Assembly (NCBI GenBank): GCA_052168355.1
Contig: JBQLZQ010000080.1
Span: forward strand, 35,525 to 99,524
Source of the DNA: JBQLZQ01 sp052168355
GTDB taxonomy: Bacteria; Pseudomonadota; Alphaproteobacteria; DSM-16000; Inquilinaceae
Length of the DNA: 64,000 nt
Reading direction: 5' to 3'
In this document: one piece after another, positions 47,024 to 54,117 of the stretch
How the letters are laid out: each line of letters begins with the position of its first letter
Numbering within the stretch: position 1 is the first letter of the stretch
The notes under the pieces: model-generated
Seen by the model: the letters and a program-made list of their open reading frames with translations, nothing else
Database searches by the model: none
Told to the model about the DNA's origin: nothing
Translations under genes and position numbers: made by a program

Positions 47024-47877
47024 TGCACGCTGCCCATGGCGACGCCGCGCACCAGGTGCCGCTCGGCGAACAGAAAGATGATGGAGGGCGGGATGAGGAT
47101 CAGGACCGCGCCGGCGATGATCAGCGGCCAGTCGTTGATGCCGCCCTCCTGCTCCTCGGCGAACAGCCGGGCCAGCCCGATCTCCACCGTGCGCATGTCG
47201 TCCGTGTCGGTGATGATCAGCGGCCAGATGTAGGAATTCCATTCGGCCAGGAACACGAACACGGCGATGGCGGCGATGGCCGGCCACGACATGGGCACGA
47301 TCACCGTCCACAACAGCCGCCAATGGCCGGCCCCGTCCAGGCGCGCCGCGTCCTCCACCTCGCGCGGGACCGACTTGAAATGCTGACGCAGGAAAAAGGT
47401 GGCGAACCCCGACGCCAGGAAGGGCAGGATCAGCGCGGCATAGGTGTTGCGCAGGCCCAGCCCGGCGATGGTCAGATAGTTGGGGATCAGGGTGACATGG
47501 GTCGGCACCATCAGGGTCGCCAGCACCAGCGCGAACAACAGGCCGCCGCCACGCACCGTCAGGCGGGCGAAGACATAGGCGGCCATGATCGCGGTCACCA
47601 TCGCCCCGGCCGTGATGGCGCTGCAGACGATGATCGAATTGAGGAAATAGCGGGGGAACGGGTGCTGGGTCCACACCCTGGCGTAGTTGTCCCATCGCGG
47701 CGGCCAGAACTCCGCCGACGGGCGCATCAGGTCGCCCTGATCGAGCAGGGAGACATAGACCGCGTACAGGATCGGCGTGGCGAACAGGGCGGCGAACCCG
47801 GCGGCGCAGACCAGGCCGGCGGTCTCGCGCGGGTTCCAGCGCCGCGCGAACGCCGACCTCCGGTCACTGAAGGTCAT
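47020..47877 (-). CDS. ugpE: ABC transporter permease, UgpE-like
   Basis: 285 residues from the ATG at 47877. Six membrane spans and an EAA loop VEDAARLDGAGHWRLLWTVI are present, with C-terminus AERHLVRGVAMGSVQ. It overlaps both neighbours. With its partner it probably imports glycerol 3-phosphate or glycerophosphodiesters, judged from the coupled GDPD gene; a different sugar is possible. Confidence 0.83.
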   Translation of the reverse strand: MTFSDRRSAFARRWNPRETAGLVCAAGFAALFATPILYAVYVSLLDQGDLMRPSAEFWPPRWDNYARVWTQHPFPRYFLNSIIVCSAITAGAMVTAIMAAYVFARLTVRGGGLLFALVLATLMVPTHVTLIPNYLTIAGLGLRNTYAALILPFLASGFATFFLRQHFKSVPREVEDAARLDGAGHWRLLWTVIVPMSWPAIAAIAVFVFLAEWNSYIWPLIITDTDDMRTVEIGLARLFAEEQEGGINDWPLIIAGAVLILIPPSIIFLFAERHLVRGVAMGSVQ

Positions 47878-48757
47878 AGGACACCTTGCGGCCGAACAGG
47901 CCGAACTTGAGGAGCGCCAGCCCGGCCAGCAGCACGAACAGAAGCACCACCACCGCCGATGCGGTGCCGTAGTCCAGGCGCACAAAGCCCATGCGGTAGA
48001 AGAAGTTGACGACGACGTCGGTGGCCAGCGCCGGCCCGCCCCCGGTCATGACCCGCACCAGGGTGAAGATCTGGAAACTGTCGATGACCGAGATGACCAG
48101 GAGAAACAGCAGCGTCGGCGACAGCAGCGGCACGGTGATGGTGGCGAACTGCTTGAGCGGCTTCGCCCCGTCGATGCGGGCGGCCTCGTAAAGGCTGGGC
48201 GAGATGGCCTGAAGCCCGGCGATGAACAGCACCATGTCGTAGCCGAGCTGCTTCCAGGCATTGACCAGGGCCACCGCGATCAGCGCGGTGTCGGGGCTGT
48301 ACAACCAGTTCCGGCGGTCCAGGCCCAGTGCGTCGAGGGCGGCGTTGATCAGGCCCAGATCGGTGTTGAACATCCAGCTCCAGATCACCGCGATGGCGGC
48401 GGTCGATGACACATAGGGCAGAAAAAACACGCCGCGCAGAAAGCGCGCGCTGCGCCGTTCGGTCATCAGCAGTTGCGCCAGGAACAGCGCGACGGCCAGG
48501 CGTATGGGGACGCTGATGACGACCAGGGCGGTGGTCAGGGAGACGGAGCGTTGAAACCCCTCGGAGGATAGAAGGTCGGTGTAATTCTCAAACCCCGTGA
48601 ACCGCATCCTGCCCGACAGAAGGTTCACGTCATGGAGCGAGAGATAAACCGAATAGGCGATCGGCCAGTAAACGAACGCCGATATTATGAATATACACGG
48701 GGCGACAAAAAGGTATGGGGATATCCATTTGGGAAAGATGATATTTTTCTGGCGCAT
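47864..48757 (-). CDS. ugpA: ABC transporter permease, UgpA-like
   Basis: 297 residues from the ATG at 48757. Six spans are seen (first ISPYLFVAPCIFIISAFVYW), and the EAA loop is YEAARIDGAKPLKQFATITV. It is the first gene of the minus-strand operon and is divergent from the binding-protein gene at 48949, sharing a 191-bp A+T-richer region. No ATPase gene accompanies it. Confidence 0.83.
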   Translation of the reverse strand: MRQKNIIFPKWISPYLFVAPCIFIISAFVYWPIAYSVYLSLHDVNLLSGRMRFTGFENYTDLLSSEGFQRSVSLTTALVVISVPIRLAVALFLAQLLMTERRSARFLRGVFFLPYVSSTAAIAVIWSWMFNTDLGLINAALDALGLDRRNWLYSPDTALIAVALVNAWKQLGYDMVLFIAGLQAISPSLYEAARIDGAKPLKQFATITVPLLSPTLLFLLVISVIDSFQIFTLVRVMTGGGPALATDVVVNFFYRMGFVRLDYGTASAVVVLLFVLLAGLALLKFGLFGRKVSYDLQ

Positions 48758-48948
48758 TCGGATTTTTTCGCTGCCCGATTTTCGACATGTCGCAGTATTT
48801 GGACGATGGTTACAGAACGGCCGCCGGAAAATCACATGAAGGTTTGATGAAGTCGCGGAACTGTCGCCAGGGTGTCACGGAACGGCAAAACGCGATTGCC
48901 ATTTTGGCAGCTTCGGACCGTAAGGCCCCCCCAACGGGAGAACCGTCG

Positions 48949-50208
48949 ATGAAACGCCCTCTGATCGCGGCCGTGCCGCTTGCCGCCCTGTTGCTTGGCT
49001 CGTCCCTTGCCAGCGCCCAGACCAAGGTGCCGTTCTGGCATTCGCTGGCCAATGCGGGGGAGGAAGTCATCCTGACCCTGGAAAGCCGGTTCGAGGCTCA
49101 GAACCCCGGCATCGATATCGAGCCGATCTATGTCGGCGACTACGATGACATGATCGTCCGGCTGCAGGCGGCCGTGGTGTCCGGCGACGTGCCGACGCTG
49201 ACCCAGCTCGAGATCACCCGCTACGGCCTGTTCGCCGAGGCCGGGGCGCTGGAGCCGCTGGACGACCGGCTGGCGGAGGAGCCCGGGATCATGGAGGATC
49301 TGCGCGGCTTCGTGAAGGAGGTGGCGCTGTACGAGGGCGAAAGCTATGTGCTGCCCTTCAATTCGTCGACGCCGGTCATGTACTACAACCGCGATCTGTT
49401 CGCGGCCGCCGGGCTCGACCCCGAAGCGCCGCCCGCCACCTGGGACGAGTTGCTGGCCGCGGCCAAGGCGCTGACGATGCGGGATGCCGACCGGACGACC
49501 CAATGGGGCATCGCGGCACCACCCCAATGGGTTCGCTGGGCCATGGCCAACCAGGCCGGCGGCGGCTGGATGGACGGCGCCACCAACGAGGTCCAGATGG
49601 GGATGCCGGAGACCGCGGCGGCGTATCAGTTCGCCGCGGATCTGGTCAATGTCCACAAGGTGGCCCAGCTCGACGGCGCCATCGACGAGGATGTCGGGCG
49701 TCAGTCCTTCGTCAGCGGCGGCACCGCGATCACCTTTGGGTCGACCGGCTCGCTGGGATCGATCTCGCGCGGCGCGGAATTCGACCTGGGCGTGGCGAAA
49801 TTGCCGTGCAACGTGGCGTGCGCCGCGCCCATCGGCGGCGCCACCCTGGCGATCATGGCGGCGGCCGACGAGGCCCGGAAGGACGCGGCCTGGGAGTTCC
49901 TGAAATTCGTGATGACGCCGGAGAGCAACGCCGTGATGTTCACGGTCACCGGTTACATGCCGATCCTGCATTCCACCGTCGATCATCCCGAGGCGGCGGC
50001 GGTGCTGGCCGAAAATCCGCATTACCGCGTCGCCATCGACCAGCTCGACGTGGCCTTCGGCCGCGCCCGGCCGCCGGCGATGTCGGAGATCCGGGCGCTG
50101 GAACCGGCGGTCTGGGAATCCATCGTGCTGCAGCAGAAGACCGCCGAGGAGGCTTTGGCCGCCTTCGCCGGCGAAATGGAGCAGTTGATGGAAGACGCCG
50201 GGTCCTGA
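48949..50208 (+). CDS. ugpB: ABC transporter substrate-binding protein, UgpB-like
   Basis: 419 residues from the ATG at 48949 with ACGGGAG upstream. A Sec signal peptide (MKRPLIAAVPLAALLLGSSL, cleavage after ASA) precedes a CUT1 binding protein resembling UgpB: VPFWHSLANAGEEVILTLES, PFNSSTPVMYYNRDLFAAAG, and CAAPIGGATLAIM near the C-terminal lobe. Divergent placement from its permeases is unusual for ugp operons. Expected to bind glycerol 3-phosphate or a glycerophosphodiester in the periplasm. Confidence 0.85.
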   Translation: MKRPLIAAVPLAALLLGSSLASAQTKVPFWHSLANAGEEVILTLESRFEAQNPGIDIEPIYVGDYDDMIVRLQAAVVSGDVPTLTQLEITRYGLFAEAGALEPLDDRLAEEPGIMEDLRGFVKEVALYEGESYVLPFNSSTPVMYYNRDLFAAAGLDPEAPPATWDELLAAAKALTMRDADRTTQWGIAAPPQWVRWAMANQAGGGWMDGATNEVQMGMPETAAAYQFAADLVNVHKVAQLDGAIDEDVGRQSFVSGGTAITFGSTGSLGSISRGAEFDLGVAKLPCNVACAAPIGGATLAIMAAADEARKDAAWEFLKFVMTPESNAVMFTVTGYMPILHSTVDHPEAAAVLAENPHYRVAIDQLDVAFGRARPPAMSEIRALEPAVWESIVLQQKTAEEALAAFAGEMEQLMEDAGS

Positions 50209-50253
50209 CCGGGACCCCATCACCGGGACCTCATCTGAAGTCATCGTAACGGA

Positions 50254-50281
50254 CGGGGCGCTCGCCATGGCAAGCGCCCCG
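50254..50281 (+). terminator. Terminator hairpin after ugpB-like gene
   Basis: CGGGGCGCT (50254-50262) pairs with AGCGCCCCG (50273-50281), with a further GCC/GGC inside the loop, followed by CTTTCG. It lies 45 bases after the binding-protein stop and probably ends that transcript. Confidence 0.65.
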
Positions 50282-50375
50282 CTTTCGTCCCGCCGCCGTC
50301 GCCGGCTCCGGTGATTGAAACACACGCGACCAGTCCCTAGGATGCGCGCCCGATCGAGCCACCGAAGGGCGTTTC

Positions 50376-51143
50376 ATGGAGACCGAATGCGAGGTGCGCG
50401 GGGGCGGGGTCGCCCTTGTCCGGCTGACCCGGCCGGAGGCGCGCAACGCCTTGAACGCGGCCTTGCGGACCCAGCTTGCCGACCATTTCACCCGCCTGGC
50501 CGGGGACGATTCGGTGCGCTGTGTGGTCATGGCGGGGGGCGAAAAGGCGTTCGCCGCCGGCGCCGACCTCACGGCCATGGTCGATGCCGGTTCGGGCGCC
50601 GAGGTGCTGACCGCCAACCAGCGGAACTGGCAACCCGTCCGCGACTTTCCAAAACCGCTGATCGCGGCGGTGCGGGGCTGGGCGCTGGGCGGCGGGTGCG
50701 AACTGGCCATGCACGCCGACATCGTCGTGGCCGGCGAGGGCGCCCGGTTCGGGCAGCCGGAAATCCGCGTCGGCATCATGCCAGGGGCCGGCGGGACCCA
50801 GCGCCTGACCCGCGCCGTCGGCAAGTTCAAGGCGATGAAGATGCTGCTGACCGGGGAACCGGTGGCGGCCGCCGACGCCCAGGCCATGGGGCTGGTCAGC
50901 GAGGTGGTGGCCGACGACAGGGTCGAGGAACGGGCGCTGGAACTGGCGGTCCTCATCGCTGGCCAGCCGCCCCTGGCGGCGCGGGCGATCAAGAGGACCG
51001 TGCTGGCCGGCGCCGACCGGCCGATGGACGAGGCCCTGGACATCGAGTACGCGGCCTTCCGCCGTCTTTTCGATACCGAGGATCAGGAGGAAGGAATGCG
51101 CGCCTTCCTGGAAAAACGCGCGCCGGTCTTCAAGGGGCGCTGA
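50376..51143 (+). CDS. paaF: Enoyl-CoA hydratase (PaaF-like)
   Basis: 255 residues. Both catalytic glutamates of crotonase hydratases are present: GGGCELAMHAD and FGQPEIRVGIMPGAGGTQRL. The oxyanion-hole segment is AFAAGADLTAM. It overlaps the following 3-hydroxyacyl-CoA dehydrogenase gene (TGATG), so the pair would perform hydration and oxidation of a dehydroadipyl-type acyl-CoA, delivering substrate for the 3-oxoadipyl-CoA thiolase at 32459. Confidence 0.85.
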   Translation: METECEVRGGGVALVRLTRPEARNALNAALRTQLADHFTRLAGDDSVRCVVMAGGEKAFAAGADLTAMVDAGSGAEVLTANQRNWQPVRDFPKPLIAAVRGWALGGGCELAMHADIVVAGEGARFGQPEIRVGIMPGAGGTQRLTRAVGKFKAMKMLLTGEPVAAADAQAMGLVSEVVADDRVEERALELAVLIAGQPPLAARAIKRTVLAGADRPMDEALDIEYAAFRRLFDTEDQEEGMRAFLEKRAPVFKGR

Positions 51144-52711
51144 TGGGCCGGGGAACCATACCCTCCGCCTCCGACGCCGACCGCGCGGACCTCGTCCTGG
51201 GGGTCGTCGGCGCCGGCGTGATGGGGCGGGGCATCGCCCAGGTGGCGGCCGAGGCCGGCATGACGGTGCTGCTGGCCGATGCCGGCGCCGGGGCGGCCGA
51301 GGCGGCGCGCGACTTCGCCGCCGGCATGATCCGGCGCAAGGTCGACAAGGGCACGCTCGACGCCGCGGAGGCGGAGGCCGCCATCGGCCGGCTGCGCGCG
51401 ACCGACGCGGGGCCGGACACCGGGTACGCGGCCCTGGCCGACTGTGCCGTGATCGTGGAGGCGGTGGTCGAGCGCCTGGACGTCAAGCGCACCCTGATCG
51501 CCGATCTGGAAGACCAGGTCGGCGACGGCTGCGTGATCGCCAGCAACACCTCGTCGCTGTCGGTGACCGGCATCGCCGCCCGGGCCCGGCGGCCGCAGCG
51601 GATCGCCGGCTTCCATTTCTTCAACCCCGTGCCCCTGATGAAGCTGGTGGAGGTCATCGGCGGGCTCAGGACCGACCCGGGCACGCTCGCTTTCCTGACG
51701 GCGCTGGCCCGCCGGATGGGGCATCACCCCTTGCGGGCCACGGACACGCCGGGGTTTCTGGTCAACCATGCCGGACGCGCCTTTGGCACCGAGGGACTGC
51801 GGATCGTGGCAGAGGGGATCTGCGGCGTCGCCGATGTCGATCGGGTGATGACCCAGGCGGCGGGGTTTCGCATGGGGCCGTTCGCCTTGTTCGACCTGAC
51901 GGGCCTGGACGTGTCCCACGCGGTGATCGAGTCGATCTATGAGCGCTATTACCAGGAACCGCGCTACCGGCCCGTGGCCATCACCGCCCAGCGGGTTGAG
52001 GCCGGTCTGCTGGGCCGCAAGACCGGTCGCGGGTTCTACGACTATGAGGACGGGAAATCCGTCCCGATCCCCGAAGCTCCCGCGCCGACGGTCGATGCCG
52101 GTGTCCGGCCGGTGTGGATCAGCAACCGGTGCCGGCGCGAGCGCGGGCTGCTGGCCGCAATCATCGTGGCCGCCGGCGCCACGGTGGAGGAGGGCGACAC
52201 GCCGTCGGCCGACGCGCTGATCCTGGTCACTCCCTACGGGCACGACGCCACCGCCTCGGCCCTGGCCGAAAATCTCGATCCGGTCCGCACCGTGGCGGTG
52301 GACATGCTGCACGATCTCAAGGGGCGGCGGACGATCATGGCCTCGCCGGCTATTGACCCGGTAATCCGGAACCACGCCCACGCCCTGCTGGCCGCCGACG
52401 GAACGCCGGTCACCGCCATCGGCGACAGCCCCGGCTTTATCGCCCAGCGCATCATCGCCTGCATCGTCAACATCGGCTGCGACCTGGCCCAGCAGCGGGT
52501 CGCGTCGCCGGGGGATATCGACCGCGCGGTGGTGCTGGGGCTGGGCTATCCCCACGGCTCCCTGGCGTTTGGGGACAGGTTGGGGCCGCGGCGCATTCTC
52601 GCCATCCTGGACGCCATGCTGGCCCTCTACGGCGATCCCCGCTACCGACCCAGCCCCTGGCTGCGCCGCCGCGCCCTGCTGGACCTGCCTCTGACCGCGC
52701 CGGACCGGTAG
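51143..52711 (+). CDS. paaH: 3-hydroxyacyl-CoA dehydrogenase (PaaH-like, two C-terminal domains)
   Basis: 522 residues. NAD-binding motif LGVVGAGVMGRGIAQVAA, catalytic segment AGFHFFNPVPLMKLVEVI and the substrate-site SNTSSLSVT are clear. A first C-terminal 3HCDH domain (TPGFLVNHAGRAFGTEGL, GFRMGPFALFDLTGLDV) is followed by a second, degenerate one (SPGFIAQRIIACIVN), the arrangement of PaaH. It would oxidise a 3-hydroxyadipyl-type CoA ester to 3-oxoadipyl-CoA. Confidence 0.87.
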   Translation: MGRGTIPSASDADRADLVLGVVGAGVMGRGIAQVAAEAGMTVLLADAGAGAAEAARDFAAGMIRRKVDKGTLDAAEAEAAIGRLRATDAGPDTGYAALADCAVIVEAVVERLDVKRTLIADLEDQVGDGCVIASNTSSLSVTGIAARARRPQRIAGFHFFNPVPLMKLVEVIGGLRTDPGTLAFLTALARRMGHHPLRATDTPGFLVNHAGRAFGTEGLRIVAEGICGVADVDRVMTQAAGFRMGPFALFDLTGLDVSHAVIESIYERYYQEPRYRPVAITAQRVEAGLLGRKTGRGFYDYEDGKSVPIPEAPAPTVDAGVRPVWISNRCRRERGLLAAIIVAAGATVEEGDTPSADALILVTPYGHDATASALAENLDPVRTVAVDMLHDLKGRRTIMASPAIDPVIRNHAHALLAADGTPVTAIGDSPGFIAQRIIACIVNIGCDLAQQRVASPGDIDRAVVLGLGYPHGSLAFGDRLGPRRILAILDAMLALYGDPRYRPSPWLRRRALLDLPLTAPDR

Positions 52712-52806
52712 CGGCACCACCGGTGACAGGTTCCGGGTCGCCGCTCGCGCGACGCCCGGAACTCGGGGCGAGAATGGTTGTGGGGAACATTGAAGGAAAA
52801 TGACGA

Positions 52807-52838
52807 CGAGCCCCGCACTCGACGCGGGGCCTGTGCGC
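52807..52838 (+). repeat. REP-like palindrome copy
   Basis: CGAGCCCCGC at 52807 pairs with GCGGGG, then comes the conserved tail CCTGTGCGC. It ends 8 bases after the 3' end of the MerR gene (minus strand) and belongs to the family seen at 38075-38335. Confidence 0.85.
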
Positions 52839-52846
52839 GGCGTCAC

Positions 52847-53275
52847 CTATTCGGCCGCTGTGACTTCGGAATCCGGCGACAGCGCCTCGATGATTTGGCA
52901 GTCCGCGATCCGGCCGCCCCGACAGCAATGGCTGATCCGCCGCAACTCGCCGGCCATCCGTTCGAGATCGGCGATCTTGCGCTCGACCGCCGCGAGATGG
53001 TCGGTGGCCACCCGGTCGACGGCCGCGCAGTCGGCGTCCTTCAGGGTCGAGAGACTCAACAGGGCCCGCACCTGGCCAAGCGTGAAGCCGAGTTCGCGGC
53101 AGCGGCGGATGAAGCGCAGCCTGGTCTCATGGTCGACGCCGTAGATGCGATAGTTTCCATCGGTTCGCGGCGGCACCGGCAGAAGCCCGATTTTCTCGTA
53201 ATAGCGGACGGTCACGACCTTGACCCCGGTCGCCCTGGCCAGTTCCCCGATGCTCAGCGTCTCTCCGTGTTCCAT
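52847..53275 (-). CDS. MerR-family metal-responsive regulator
   Basis: 142 residues. The N-terminal MerR helix-turn-helix is IGELARATGVKVVTVRYYEKIGL (given here only to mark residues 8-30), followed by a dimerisation helix and the C-terminal metal loop with cysteines in SHCCRGG and ADCQIIEAL, plus a Cys in DADCAAVD. This resembles Zn/Cd/Pb sensors (ZntR/CadR). It is divergent from a cation-efflux gene across an MerR-type promoter. Confidence 0.86.
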   Translation of the reverse strand: MEHGETLSIGELARATGVKVVTVRYYEKIGLLPVPPRTDGNYRIYGVDHETRLRFIRRCRELGFTLGQVRALLSLSTLKDADCAAVDRVATDHLAAVERKIADLERMAGELRRISHCCRGGRIADCQIIEALSPDSEVTAAE

Positions 53276-53278
53276 CCC

Positions 53279-53309
53279 TTGACCCTATAGCAACTATAGG
53301 TCCTATGCT
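53279..53309 (+). promoter_or_regulatory. MerR-type promoter with 19-bp spacer and operator
   Basis: -35 TTGACC (53279-53284) and -10 TATGCT (53304-53309) are 19 bp apart, the over-long spacing that MerR proteins correct. The spacer contains the palindrome CCTATAG-CAA-CTATAGG (53284-53300). It reads toward the cation-efflux gene and sits 4 bases from the MerR start. Confidence 0.82.
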
Positions 53310-53345
53310 GATCGAAATCCGTTCGCTATGCAATTGGAAGAGACG

Positions 53346-54068
53346 ATGAGCGCCCCGTGTTGTGGCAACCAGCCGAAATTCGACGGCATGTCGGCCGGCT
53401 TCAAGCAGGCCCTTTGGGCGGTGATCGCCATCAACGCGACAATGTTCGCGATCGAGATGGTCGCGGGTCAGCTTGCCGGCTCGCAGGCCCTCAAGGCCGA
53501 CGCGCTCGACTTTGCCGCCGATACCGCGACCTACGCGATCAGCCTCGGCGTCGTCGGCATGTCGCTGCGCACGCGGGCGCTTGCCGCGATCGGAAAGGGG
53601 CTCAGCCTGTCACTCATGGGCCTCTGGGTTCTTGGCGCGACGGTCTGGCAGGTGTTCGCGCGCGGCGTGCCGGAGGCCGAGGTGATGGGCGTGATCGGGT
53701 TTCTCGCGCTCGCCGCAAATCTCGCCAGCGTGATGATCCTGCTGCGCTACAAGGATGGCGACGCCAACGTGCGCTCGGTCTGGCTGTGCTCGCGCAACGA
53801 CGCCATCGGCAATGTCGCGGTGATGCTCGCCGCGCTGGGTGTCTTCGGCACCGGAACCGCCTGGCCCGATCTGATCGTGGCGGCCCTGATGGCCGGCCTG
53901 TTCCTCAGCGCCTCCTTCACGATCCTGCGTCAGGGCTGGGCCGAGTACCGCGCCGATGAAAGCGGCATGGCGCCACCGCGCACAGGTCCCGGATCAGTGT
54001 CCGGGACTCGACCCCAAGTCTTTTTGAGTCCCCATCATTCAAAGGTCCCTATCATTCAAAGAAGGTAA
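53346..54068 (+). CDS. Cation efflux (CDF-type) transporter with repeat-derived C-terminus
   Basis: 240 residues from the ATG at 53346, chosen for the GGAAGAGA upstream and a 30-base leader from the MerR promoter; an ATG at 53328 would leave only ~12 bases. About six hydrophobic spans follow an N-terminal CC pair (APCCGNQ). CDF metal-site positions are ADALDFAAD and CSRNDAIGN. It should export Zn/Cd/Pb-type cations. The last ~27 residues (from APPRTGPG) are encoded by a palindromic repeat inserted at the 3' end, so the native C-terminus probably ended near AEYRADE. Confidence 0.82.
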   Translation: MSAPCCGNQPKFDGMSAGFKQALWAVIAINATMFAIEMVAGQLAGSQALKADALDFAADTATYAISLGVVGMSLRTRALAAIGKGLSLSLMGLWVLGATVWQVFARGVPEAEVMGVIGFLALAANLASVMILLRYKDGDANVRSVWLCSRNDAIGNVAVMLAALGVFGTGTAWPDLIVAALMAGLFLSASFTILRQGWAEYRADESGMAPPRTGPGSVSGTRPQVFLSPHHSKVPIIQRR

Positions 54069-54103
54069 CCGCGAGCCCCGCACTTGATGCGGGGCCTGTG
54101 CGC
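53978..54103. repeat. Inverted pair of REP-like palindromes
   Basis: A minus-oriented copy (GCGCACAGG from 53978 to GGGACTCG at 54010) and a plus-oriented copy (CGAGCCCCGC at 54072 to CCTGTGCGC at 54103) face each other across about 60 bases, a BIME-like arrangement. The interval also holds a 17-bp direct repeat (ATCATTCAAAG at 54034 and 54051). The first copy lies inside the end of the efflux gene; the second ends 15 bases from the stop of the convergent fused monooxygenase gene. Confidence 0.88.
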
Positions 54104-54117
54104 AACGGCGCCATTCG

